Source of the DNA: Ectorhizobium quercum
GTDB taxonomy: Bacteria; Pseudomonadota; Alphaproteobacteria; Rhizobiales; Rhizobiaceae
Direction of reading: 5' to 3'
Assembly (NCBI RefSeq): GCF_026552795.1
Contig: NZ_JANFPI010000001.1
Coordinates: 62,001 to 126,000, forward strand
DNA: 64,000 nucleotides
Part shown: in pieces, positions 18,572-26,674 of the stretch
How positions within the stretch are numbered: position 1 is the stretch's first letter
How the letters are laid out: every line of letters begins with the position of its first letter
Program-made: the position numbers and the translations under genes
The notes under the pieces: generated by a model
What the model saw: the letters and a program-made list of their open reading frames with translations, nothing else
What the model was told of the DNA's origin: nothing
Database searches by the model: none

Positions 18572-20080
18572 TCAGCGCCTGCCGACGACGCCCTCTTCCG
18601 TCAGCGTGGTCAGCGCCAGCGTCTGGTCGAGGTGGCGGGCGCGCAGCGACAGCAGCTTTTCGGCATAGGCGAGGCGGATTTTCAGGTAATAGGGGTCTTC
18701 GGCGCAGTTCTCCAGCTCGTCCGGATCGCGCTCCAGATCGAACAGCACCGGCGGCAGCCCTGCGAAGTGGACATATTTGAACCGCTCGTCGCGGATGACC
18801 GAGAGGTTGCACAAGGTGGACTCCAGGCCGAAATACGCTTCGGCTTGGCCCGTTTCCACGTCGCGGAAATCGTATTCGAAGAAGGCCGCGTCGCGCCAGA
18901 GCGGCGGGTTCTCGCCTTCGAGGAAAGGCAGGAGCGAGGCGCCGTCGACGTGGTTCTGCGGCGCGACGCCGATCCGTTCGCACACCGTCGGCATCAGGTC
19001 CGCCGCCGAGGTGAAGCGGCGCACGACCTGCCCCGCGCCGCCGGGCCGCGCCGGATCGCGGATGACCAGCGGAATATGGTAGCTGCCGTCGAAGAAGCCG
19101 CCCTTGCCGAGCGCCCAGTGGTCGCCCATCATTTCCGCGTGGTCCGAAGTCAGGATGACGATGGTGTTCTCCCATGCGCCGCGGGCCTTGAGCGTTTCGA
19201 ACAGCCGCCCGACCTGGGCGTCCACCTCGGCGATCATGCCGTAATAGACGGCGCGGATCGCGGCGAGGTCCTCCGCCGTCCAGTCGCTCACCCGGCCGGT
19301 CGTGCCCGCCATGAAGCTCGATTTCGTCTGGCGCGGCCACTCGTAGGCGAGGAAGGGATGCGCGGCGATTTCCTCCGCATGGCTTCTCGCCCGCGGCGGC
19401 GCCGGGCCGTCCGACGGGCGGAACATGCTGTTATAGGGTTCGGGGACGGTAAAGGGCGGATGCGGGCGCAGGAACGAGACATGCGCGAACCACGGCCTGT
19501 CCTGTTCCGCCTCCCAGGTCAGGAATTCGTCGACCAGAAAGGCGGTCTGCGTTTCGTCCGCGCCATAGGCGGGCGGCGCGCCGATGGTGCCGGCCGGCGC
19601 ATCGGCGGGGCCGTGTGGAAGGGCGGGGTCGAGATCGGTGCCCCGTGCGGCCAGCCAGGACCTCCACGGCTTTTCATGCTCCGGCAGCAGCCGCCGGACC
19701 GTGAAGCCGGGCAGCACGCCTTCATAGGTCGTCAGGTGCGGGTCGTTTTCCGGCATGCCGCGCGGATCGGGCGCGGTATCCGTATAGCCGAACAGCGTCG
19801 GATCGTAGCCGGCGCGGCGCGCGGCCAGCGCCACCGTGTCGAAGCGGGCGTCGAGCGGCGAGCCGTTGCGGCAGACCCGGTGGTTCATCTGGTAGAGCCC
19901 GGTATAGATCGAGGCGCGGGCGGGCGAACAGGGAGCCGCCCCGGCATAGTGGCGGGCAAAAAGCGTGCCCTGCGCCGCCAGCGCGTCGAGCGCCGGGGTC
20001 CGCACCGCCGGATGCCCGAGCGCGGAAACGCAATCGCCCCGCCACTGGTCGGCGGTGATCAGCAGGATGTTGGCTTTCAT
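18572..20080 (-). CDS. Sulfatase-superfamily hydrolase, phosphonate monoester hydrolase-like
   Basis: A 502-residue member of the alkaline phosphatase/type I sulfatase superfamily. The formylglycine site is C51 in PCSPARAS (C-x-P-x-R), and metal residue D11 is in ITADQWRGD. The text LYQMNHRVCRNGSPLD, FDFRDVETGQ, FKYVHFAGLPPVLFDLERDPDE and RHLDQTL matches the layout of the phosphonate monoester hydrolases/arylsulfatases described from Rhizobium and Burkholderia, rather than carbohydrate sulfatases. No signal peptide, so it acts in the cytoplasm on imported esters. A long in-frame upstream extension (to 20587) overlaps the permease and is rejected. Its place after an amine-type ABC transporter and near phnX supports a phosphonate-ester role; arylsulfate or phosphodiester substrates remain possible. 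Confidence 0.82.
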   Translation of the reverse strand: MKANILLITADQWRGDCVSALGHPAVRTPALDALAAQGTLFARHYAGAAPCSPARASIYTGLYQMNHRVCRNGSPLDARFDTVALAARRAGYDPTLFGYTDTAPDPRGMPENDPHLTTYEGVLPGFTVRRLLPEHEKPWRSWLAARGTDLDPALPHGPADAPAGTIGAPPAYGADETQTAFLVDEFLTWEAEQDRPWFAHVSFLRPHPPFTVPEPYNSMFRPSDGPAPPRARSHAEEIAAHPFLAYEWPRQTKSSFMAGTTGRVSDWTAEDLAAIRAVYYGMIAEVDAQVGRLFETLKARGAWENTIVILTSDHAEMMGDHWALGKGGFFDGSYHIPLVIRDPARPGGAGQVVRRFTSAADLMPTVCERIGVAPQNHVDGASLLPFLEGENPPLWRDAAFFEYDFRDVETGQAEAYFGLESTLCNLSVIRDERFKYVHFAGLPPVLFDLERDPDELENCAEDPYYLKIRLAYAEKLLSLRARHLDQTLALTTLTEEGVVGRR

Positions 20081-20168
20081 GGCGGGGCCCTCCGGGAAAC
20101 GGTCGCGACGCGCACCATGCCTCGTGCGTGTTGCGACGGGATGAACGGAATGGGAATGCGTAAAAAAA

Positions 20169-21527
20169 CTAGGGGTTCGGCCGCAACGTGCCGGGATCGA
20201 AGGCGCCGCCGAAGGGGGAAGGGTTGGCCGATGGCGGCGGCTCGGGCGGCGGTAGTGCCGGTGGCGGGCCGGAAGCGCCCGGCGCGAGGCTTCCCGGGTT
20301 GAAGGCGTCGCCGAACGGGGACGGATTGGCGGAAGGGGCCGGCGGCGGTGCGGGCGCGGCGGGAGCAGGCGCGGTGCCCGGGGCGATGGTGCCGGGGTTG
20401 AACGCGCCGCCGAAGGGCGAGGGGTTGGCGGAAGGCCCCGCGGGTGCGGCCGGAGCGGTCTGCTGTTGCAGGCGGCGCTGCTCCTCGATGCGCTGGCGCT
20501 GTTCTTCCAGAAGCCGTTCCTGCACCTGCCGCTTCTGCTCGATGAGATCGGCCTGGCAGGCCCGCGAATCGTGCTGGCTGCCGGCATGGACGAGCGCGGC
20601 GGCAGCGGCGATCAGAACGATGCCGACACCGGCGGGATGGGTCAGCCAGCGCGTGACCGGATTGGCGTAGAGCCGCGATTTCGAGGCCCGGCCGCTGCGC
20701 AGCAGTTCCTGCCGGCGGCTGTGCGCCTCGTTGATCATGGCGCCGATCAGCGTGACGGCGATGATGATGACGGCGAGCGCCGACAGCGACGGGTCGGTGC
20801 CGAGGCGCACCTTCGAGGCGAGCGCCGTCGTGAAGGTGTTGCCGGAGAGAATGGTGAAGACGGTGGTGTTGTAGTTCTCGAAGGAGGCGAGCAGCGCCAT
20901 GAAGGCGGCGGAAGCGATGGCTGGGCCGAGGAACGGCAGTAATATCCTGCGGAACGCCTGCCCCGGCGTTGCGCCGAGATCGAGCGCGGCCTCCGTCAGC
21001 GTTGGGTCGAAGCGCTGGAGGCGGGCCATGAAGACCAGCATCGCATAGGCGGCTATGAATGTGACCTGTCCGGCGAGAGTCAGGAACATGCCGTTGTAGA
21101 AGATGCCGCTGTAGCCGGAGCCGAAGGCGCGGCCGACCCCGCCCCAGAAGACGATGGTCGAAATGCCGAGCACCACGCCGGGCACGAGGATCGGGATGAT
21201 GAGGATGCCGTAAAGGGCCGGGCGCAGGCGCGGGCTGACCTCGGAAAGGGCCAGCGCCCCGGCCAGTCCCAGCGGCACGGCGATGGCGACGACGCCGATG
21301 CCGAGGATGACGCTGGTCCACAGGCCGGACATCAGGCGCTGGTCGCGGATCAGCGCGCCGAACCAGTCGGTGGTGAAGCATTCCCACGGCAGGATGCGCG
21401 GAAAGGAGGAGGAGTTGAAGGCCGTGACCACCATGATGATCAGCGGGCCGAACAGGAAGGTGAAGAAGAGGAGCGTATAGCCGATCGCGAAAAGGCCGCC
21501 GCCGGTGCTTCTGGAAGCGCTGCTCAT
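20169..21527 (-). CDS. ABC transporter permease (PotC type) with repeat-bearing C-terminal tail
   Basis: A 452-residue permease. Residues 1-285 are a normal PotC/PhnV-like permease with six helices and the EAA loop EAALDLGATPGQAFRRILLPFLGP. Ordinary members stop near residue 270-290, but here about 165 more residues follow. These comprise a seventh hydrophobic helix at about 299-317 (GVGIVLIAAAAALVHAG), a Gln/Glu/Arg-rich probable coiled coil (LIEQKRQVQERLLEEQRQR), and a Pro/Ala-rich tail with three copies of a unit SANPSPFGGAFNPG at about residues 365, 397 and 431. The gene starts by ATGA overlap with the upstream permease. The tail could face the periplasm. GC and codon use match the neighbours. 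Confidence 0.88.
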   Translation of the reverse strand: MSSASRSTGGGLFAIGYTLLFFTFLFGPLIIMVVTAFNSSSFPRILPWECFTTDWFGALIRDQRLMSGLWTSVILGIGVVAIAVPLGLAGALALSEVSPRLRPALYGILIIPILVPGVVLGISTIVFWGGVGRAFGSGYSGIFYNGMFLTLAGQVTFIAAYAMLVFMARLQRFDPTLTEAALDLGATPGQAFRRILLPFLGPAIASAAFMALLASFENYNTTVFTILSGNTFTTALASKVRLGTDPSLSALAVIIIAVTLIGAMINEAHSRRQELLRSGRASKSRLYANPVTRWLTHPAGVGIVLIAAAAALVHAGSQHDSRACQADLIEQKRQVQERLLEEQRQRIEEQRRLQQQTAPAAPAGPSANPSPFGGAFNPGTIAPGTAPAPAAPAPPPAPSANPSPFGDAFNPGSLAPGASGPPPALPPPEPPPSANPSPFGGAFDPGTLRPNP

Positions 21528-22450
21528 CGTCCGATCGCTCCTATCGACACCTTGAACACCCGCATCGCCAGCATCACGAACAGCATGCACGACACCAGCA
21601 GGATGGTGGCGTAGGCAGAGCCGCGCTGCCAGTCGCCGGCATCGTTGAACCACTGGTAGATGACCTGGGTGAACCAGAGGTTGGAGGGGCCGCCGAGGAT
21701 CTGCGGCGCGGCGAGCGCGCCCGCCGTCAGCATGAAGACCATCGTCGCGCCCGATGCGATGCCGGGCTTGGCCATCGGCAGGACGACGCGCCAGTGGACG
21801 CGCCACCAGCTCGCGCCCATGTCGCGCGCCGCCTCGATCTGGTTGCGGTCGAGCGCCTCGACGGCATTGTAGATCGGAAAGATCATCAGCAGGATATAGG
21901 CGTATGTCAGGCCGGAATAGAGCGCCACGTCGGCGCGGATGAAGTCGACGGGCGTATCCCACAGGCCCATTCCCATGCCGACGCCGTTGATGACCCCGGT
22001 CGCGCCGAAGATCACCCGGAAGGCGAAGGCGCGCAGGATCTCGTTCACCCAGAACGGCACGATCAGGCCGATCACCATCAGCCGGGCGGCGACGCCGCGG
22101 GCCGAATGGGCGAGGATGTAGGCGATCGGATAGCAGATCAGCACGTCGATGATCGTCACGAACACCGCCGCGACGATGGTCTTGAACAGCACGCCCATGT
22201 CGAGCCAGTTGGCCTGCCCGCCCGAGGTGCGAAAGAAGGCGGCATAGTTCGACAGCGTGTAGACGTCGTTCGGGCCGCCGAGTTCGGCGCGCGGCAGATT
22301 GTGGCGCAGCGAGAAGTCGAACATGGCGATCTGCGGCAGGGCGATCAGGAAAAGCACCCAGAAGCCGACGCCGAGACCGACGAAAAGCGCGACGCCGATA
22401 CCGTGGCGCCCGGTAAATTCCCGCCATCCGGCCGTCATCGCCGCCCTCAT
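21524..22450 (-). CDS. ABC transporter permease (PotB type)
   Basis: A 308-residue inner-membrane permease of the spermidine/putrescine-type family. The first helix is near residues 20-42 (GVALFVGLGVGFWVLFLIALP), and the EAA loop AARDMGASWWRVHWRVVLPMAKPGIASG is near residue 210. It overlaps the ATPase gene upstream (ATGA) and the second permease downstream (ATGA), so the transporter is translationally coupled. Together with the binding protein it should import an amine-bearing small molecule; 2-aminoethylphosphonate or an ester of it is inferred from the neighbouring phnX. Confidence 0.9.
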   Translation of the reverse strand: MRAAMTAGWREFTGRHGIGVALFVGLGVGFWVLFLIALPQIAMFDFSLRHNLPRAELGGPNDVYTLSNYAAFFRTSGGQANWLDMGVLFKTIVAAVFVTIIDVLICYPIAYILAHSARGVAARLMVIGLIVPFWVNEILRAFAFRVIFGATGVINGVGMGMGLWDTPVDFIRADVALYSGLTYAYILLMIFPIYNAVEALDRNQIEAARDMGASWWRVHWRVVLPMAKPGIASGATMVFMLTAGALAAPQILGGPSNLWFTQVIYQWFNDAGDWQRGSAYATILLVSCMLFVMLAMRVFKVSIGAIGR

Positions 22451-23553
22451 GCGTCCACCTCGGCCATGCTGGAGACGGGAAGCACGGCGGCGTCGGCCGC
22501 CTGGAAATCCAGCGTGACCGGCGCGCCGGAGGCGAGCGGGGCGGCGAGACCGTCATTGACGCGGGAAAGCTTCAGCACGAACTCGCCGACCCGCACGAAG
22601 GCGATGCGGATATTGCCTTCGAATTCTTCCTTCTCCAGCGTGCCGGAAATGCGGTTGGCGCCGTCCGCCGACGCCGTGCCGAGGACGAGCCGTTCGGGCC
22701 GCACGAAGAGGATGCAGGAATCGCCCGCCTTGTAGTGGCGCCCGCCGGCGGCGATGCCGCTCAGCACCCCGACCGGCGTATCGAGCGTGGCGATGCCGCC
22801 GTCCTGGCCGCGGACCGTGCCGGGGATGGCGTTGTTCTCGCCGACGAAGGAGGCGACGAACGCCGTCCTCGGGCGGTTGTAGATCGCTTCCGGCGCGTCG
22901 ACCTGCTCGATGACGCCGGTGTTCATCACCGCCACCCGGTCGGACATGGTGAGCGCCTCGCCCTGGTCGTGGGTGATGTAGATGAAGGTCAGGCCGACCC
23001 GCTGCTGGATGGTGCGCAGTTCCGTGCGCATGTGCTGGCGCAATTTCAGGTCCAGCGCGGAAAGGGGCTCGTCGAGAAGCAGGATATCCGGCTCGACCGC
23101 CAGCGCCCGGGCGATCGCCACGCGCTGGCGCTGGCCGCCGGAAAGCTCGTGGACCTTCTTGTCGCCGGTGCCCGGCAGCGCGATCATGTCGAGAAGCTCG
23201 TCGGCGCGCCGGCGGCGCTCCTTCCTGCCGATGCCGCGCACTTCCAGCGGAAAGGCGATGTTGTCGGCGACGCTCATCAGCGGAAAGAGCGCGAGGTTCT
23301 GGAAGATCAGCGCGGTCGGGCGCCTGTTGGGGCCGACATTGCGCATGTCCCTGCCGCCGATCATGACGCGGCCTTCCGTCGGATCGACGAAGCCGGAAAT
23401 GCAGCGCAGGAGCGTGGTCTTGCCACAGCCGGAGGGGCCGAGGAAGGAGAAGAATTCGCCGCCCCTGATGGTCAGGAAAGCGTTGTCCACCGCCGTGTAG
23501 GAGCCGAAACGGATGGACACGTGATCGAGCACGATGTCTTTGCTGCTGGTCAT
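22447..23553 (-). CDS. ABC transporter ATP-binding protein (PotA type)
   Basis: A 368-residue ATPase: Walker A GPSGCGKTTLL near residue 36, signature LSGGQRQRVAIARAL, Walker B LLLDEPLSALD, the H-loop ITHDQGEAL, and a C-terminal TOBE domain (FVRPERLVLG onward). ATG 23553 follows GAGGCAGC; a TTG five codons upstream is less likely. A 112-bp gap with strong hairpins separates it from the binding-protein gene, while it overlaps the permease downstream. It energises import through the two permeases. Confidence 0.92.
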   Translation of the reverse strand: MTSSKDIVLDHVSIRFGSYTAVDNAFLTIRGGEFFSFLGPSGCGKTTLLRCISGFVDPTEGRVMIGGRDMRNVGPNRRPTALIFQNLALFPLMSVADNIAFPLEVRGIGRKERRRRADELLDMIALPGTGDKKVHELSGGQRQRVAIARALAVEPDILLLDEPLSALDLKLRQHMRTELRTIQQRVGLTFIYITHDQGEALTMSDRVAVMNTGVIEQVDAPEAIYNRPRTAFVASFVGENNAIPGTVRGQDGGIATLDTPVGVLSGIAAGGRHYKAGDSCILFVRPERLVLGTASADGANRISGTLEKEEFEGNIRIAFVRVGEFVLKLSRVNDGLAAPLASGAPVTLDFQAADAAVLPVSSMAEVDA

Positions 23554-23606
23554 GCTGCCTCGTGACAATGCGATGATGGGGGACGGCCCCCGGCGTCACC
23601 GGGTGC

Positions 23607-23662
23607 GTCCTGTCTCGTCGCCGGCAGGACGGCGCGCGTCCTGCCGGGCCGCATGCGGCAGG
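23607..23662. repeat. Competing hairpins between binding-protein and ATPase genes
   Basis: The core is a perfect 10-bp stem CCGGCAGGAC (23621-23630) / GTCCTGCCGG (23638-23647) with a 7-nt loop. Overlapping alternatives pair GTCCTG (23607-23612) with CAGGAC (23625-23630), and CCTGCCG (23640-23646) with CGGCAGG (23656-23662). On the minus strand this lies just after the stop of the binding-protein gene. Such hairpins often stabilise the upstream message or lower read-through. Confidence 0.6.
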
Positions 23663-23665
23663 GGA

Positions 23666-24805
23666 TCAGGCGCTCAGGAACCGATTGACGAACTCGGTGC
23701 GGGCCGTCACGTACCAGGGCATTTCCGCCGGCCAGGCATTGAGCCTGGAAAGCGCCTCGCCCGGATAGGCGTCGGCGAAGTTCTTCGCATAGATCTCGCC
23801 GCCGAACTGGTCGGCGCCGATGACCGGCGAATTGTAGCCATGCGTCTGGATCGCCTCGCCGGCGAGCTTCGCATCGTAGGCGGCTTCGATGAAGGCATAG
23901 ACCTGGTCTATGTTCTTCGCGCCGACCGGCAGGGAAAGACCGTCCACCCAGGCCAGCGCGCCTTCGACCGGCGCGCGGTACATGACCGGCTCGCCGGCGG
24001 TCTTGAGCGCGATCGGCGGGCCGTCCCAGGTCTGCCCGACGATGACGCCCTCGTTCAGGAGACCGTTCTTCTGGCCGTCCGCATCGTTCCACAACAGCTT
24101 GATGTTCTTCTTCTTGGCGATGGCGGTCTCGGTGATCTTGCCCCAGACCTCCTTCATCTTGTCCTCGTCCTTGTAGGCTTCCCAGACCGAGCCGGGCTCC
24201 ATGTCGCCGCGCCGCTCCATGCCGAGCCCGAGGCCGAGCATCATCGAATGGCCGCGGCCCATCGTCCTGCCGGCATTGGCTTCTTCCCAGACGTCGTAGT
24301 AGCTCGGGAACTCGCCGGCGGGCGTGAAGGCGTCCGTGCGCCAGGCGACGCCTTCCGTGCCCCAGATGTGCGGCAGCCAGTGGACGCCCTTGCCGCCGAA
24401 GTTCCAGTGGCTTTCGCCGAGCGCCATCGCCGGGTTGACCTTCTCGATCGCGACGCGGTTCATGTCGAAGGGCTGGAGGAGATCGAGGTCCGCCCACAGC
24501 GGATTGCGGTTGACGGTCGGCGTGACGATGTCGAAGCCCTGGCCGTTCGTGGCCTTCATCTTGTTGAGGATTTCGTCGTTGGAGCCGATGCCGGTGAAGT
24601 TGATCTTGATGCCCGTCTGGTCGGTGAATGCCTTGGTGAAGCTTTCCGGCAGATAGTCCGACCACATCATGATGTTGATCTCGCCGGAGGAGGCGAGCGC
24701 GGAGGAACCGATGATGGCGGGCATGGCAAGGCCTGCGCCGGCCGCGGCGGTGGATTTCAGCAGCGTCCGGCGGCCGAACGGTCTGGAAAGAATGGAGTGA
24801 GACAT
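23666..24805 (-). CDS. Extracellular solute-binding protein (PotD type)
   Basis: A 379-residue periplasmic binding protein of the spermidine/putrescine family. The signal is of twin-arginine type (FGRRTLLKSTAAAGAG, residues about 10-25), with the mature start near ALASSGEI. The fold starts INIMMWSDYLPESFTKAF, as in PotD. It is the first gene of the minus-strand transporter operon and is divergent from the MocR regulator. The family binds cationic amines, which agrees with an aminophosphonate ligand, but no binding specificity can be read from sequence alone. Confidence 0.88.
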   Translation of the reverse strand: MSHSILSRPFGRRTLLKSTAAAGAGLAMPAIIGSSALASSGEINIMMWSDYLPESFTKAFTDQTGIKINFTGIGSNDEILNKMKATNGQGFDIVTPTVNRNPLWADLDLLQPFDMNRVAIEKVNPAMALGESHWNFGGKGVHWLPHIWGTEGVAWRTDAFTPAGEFPSYYDVWEEANAGRTMGRGHSMMLGLGLGMERRGDMEPGSVWEAYKDEDKMKEVWGKITETAIAKKKNIKLLWNDADGQKNGLLNEGVIVGQTWDGPPIALKTAGEPVMYRAPVEGALAWVDGLSLPVGAKNIDQVYAFIEAAYDAKLAGEAIQTHGYNSPVIGADQFGGEIYAKNFADAYPGEALSRLNAWPAEMPWYVTARTEFVNRFLSA

Positions 24806-24935
24806 CGTATTCCCCTTGCTGCGGCTGTTTGCCGATTATCGTTTGTCTGATGCCGTTTCGTGCGTCCTGCCGAACCTTGTCCCGGTCGTGCGGACACCTG
24901 ATGAAAGCCTATTTCCGGCGTCGCGCCGCGCCGTA

Positions 24936-24963
24936 GAGCCACGGACTTAAAACTATGGAGCCA
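24936..24963. promoter_or_regulatory. Candidate MocR operator repeats
   Basis: GAGCCA occurs at 24936-24941 and 24958-24963, 22 bp apart (two helical turns), in the 221-bp gap between the divergent binding-protein gene and the MocR gene. MocR-type regulators commonly bind direct repeats near their own promoter. Inferred. Confidence 0.35.
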
Positions 24964-25026
24964 GAACGGCTGGACAGCCGCCGCCCGAAGGCAATAGGCT
25001 GGATGCGGTTTTGAAACGGGGCGGCG

Positions 25027-26511
25027 ATGCTGGAACATTTTTTCTCGGTCCCTCTCGACCCCGGTCGAAAATTGCAGCAGCAGATCCAGGAACGCATCAT
25101 CGAGGCCATATTGGCCGGGACCCTGCCGTCGCACGAGCCGCTGCCGGCGACGCGCATCCTCGCCCGCGACCTCGGCGTCGCGCGCAACACGATCAGCCTC
25201 GTCTACGAGCGGCTGGCGGAGGACGGCTACCTGAAGCCGGTGAAGCGGCGCGGCTATTTCATCGACGAGCGCTACGTGCGCGAACAGCTCAACCTGAAGC
25301 CCGAAACCGGCGGCGCGGCGCTTTTCCCGCTGACCGGCCGGCCGATCGACTACGGCGCCCGCATCACCATGAGCTACAAGGCGCAGCGCATGATGGTGAA
25401 GCCCACCGACTGGCGGCTCTACGCCTATCCGTTCATCTACGGCCAGCTTATTCCCGACCGCACCTCGGTCAGCCGCTGGCGCGACTGCATCCGCCAGGCC
25501 GGCACCGCCGAGCATGTCGGCAACTGGGCCGCCGATCTCATCGATGCCGACGATCCCATGCTCATCGACCAGATCATCCGCCGCATCCTGCCCAAGCGCG
25601 GCTTCCGCGCCGACCCGTCGGAGGTGCTGATCACCGTCGGCGCCCAGCACGCGCTTTTCCTGGCCGCGACGCTCCTGTGCCGCGAGGGGACGCGGGTCGG
25701 CATCGAGGAGCCCGGCTATCCGGATTCGCGCAACATCTTCCTGTCGCGCGGCGCGCGGCTGAAACCGCAGGCCGTGGACGGCAACGGCATGCGGGTGACG
25801 GAGGATCTCGCCGGCTGCGAACTGGTCTGCGTCACGCCGGGGCACCAGTCGCCGACCAACGTCACCATGACGCTGGAACGCCGCCTCCAGCTTCTGGCGG
25901 CGGCGGAGGAACACGATTTCTTGATCGTGGAGGACGATTACGAGAGCGAGCTGAACTTCGTCGGCAAGCAGCGGCCGGCCTTGAAGAGCCTCGACGTCAG
26001 CGGCCGCGTGCTGCATGTCGGCAGCCTTTCCAAGCCGCTCTTTCCGGGGCTGCGCCTCGGCTTCATCGTCGCGCCGCGTCCGCTGATGGAGGAGCTGCGG
26101 GTGCTGCGTCGCCTGATGTGCCGCCACCCGTCCGCCCTCGACCAGAGGGCGATGGCGATCTTCTTCGCCGACGGGCATTTCGACACCCATATCCGCCGCC
26201 AGCGCAGCGATCTGGCCCAGCGCTGGAAGACCATCCTCCAGGAGATGGCCAAACGCCTGCCCGATTGCGACGTGACGATGACGACCGGCGGCTCCGGGCT
26301 CTGGGTGACGTTGCCGAAGGGCATGGATGCGCGCCGGCTTTCCGCCATCGCCGCGAAAAAGGGGGTTCTGGTCGAGCCCGGCGACGTCTGCTACCTGCGC
26401 GACAACCCGCCGCTGAACCGCATCCGCATGGGTTTCGCGGCCATCGCGCGCGAACGGATCGGGTCGGGCATCGCGCTGCTGGCGGAGGCGGTGGAGGAAG
26501 CCCGCGCCTGA
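25027..26511 (+). CDS. MocR-family PLP-dependent transcriptional regulator
   Basis: A 494-residue fusion of a GntR winged helix (residues about 10-75: LQQQIQERIIEAILAGTLPSHEPLPATR and RNTISLVYERLAEDGYL) with a type-I aminotransferase-like domain. The PLP lysine is K336 in GSLSKPLFPGLRLGF, and VEDDYESELNF holds the cofactor aspartate. MocR proteins sense amino compounds or PLP adducts and activate adjacent catabolic genes. It lies between the divergent ABC operon and the oxidase-phnX pair, so it probably controls both, sensing an amine such as an aminophosphonate (inference). Confidence 0.9.
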   Translation: MLEHFFSVPLDPGRKLQQQIQERIIEAILAGTLPSHEPLPATRILARDLGVARNTISLVYERLAEDGYLKPVKRRGYFIDERYVREQLNLKPETGGAALFPLTGRPIDYGARITMSYKAQRMMVKPTDWRLYAYPFIYGQLIPDRTSVSRWRDCIRQAGTAEHVGNWAADLIDADDPMLIDQIIRRILPKRGFRADPSEVLITVGAQHALFLAATLLCREGTRVGIEEPGYPDSRNIFLSRGARLKPQAVDGNGMRVTEDLAGCELVCVTPGHQSPTNVTMTLERRLQLLAAAEEHDFLIVEDDYESELNFVGKQRPALKSLDVSGRVLHVGSLSKPLFPGLRLGFIVAPRPLMEELRVLRRLMCRHPSALDQRAMAIFFADGHFDTHIRRQRSDLAQRWKTILQEMAKRLPDCDVTMTTGGSGLWVTLPKGMDARRLSAIAAKKGVLVEPGDVCYLRDNPPLNRIRMGFAAIARERIGSGIALLAEAVEEARA

Positions 26512-26674
26512 TCCGGGCGACGGCCCGGGCGATGCCGATGCTGGTGCCACGCCTGAGAATTGGTGGGGCCAGAGGCCGATGCCCCCGCCTTGCGCTTGGC
26601 CTCGTCCGGCTGTGCCTGTAAACCGTCAGACGGTGGACGGCCGTGCCGGACGCACGTGAAGCAGGACATCGCGA

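Noticed and set aside
20105-20145. Hairpin GCGACGCGCAC...GTGCGTGTTGC between permease and hydrolase genes
   Set aside because: It pairs well only through G-U in plus-strand RNA, whereas the operon is transcribed from the minus strand, where mismatches appear.
20081-20587. Extended N-terminus for the sulfatase-like gene
   Set aside because: The extension is out-of-frame reading of the permease tail; the sulfatase fold starts exactly at the ATG at 20080.
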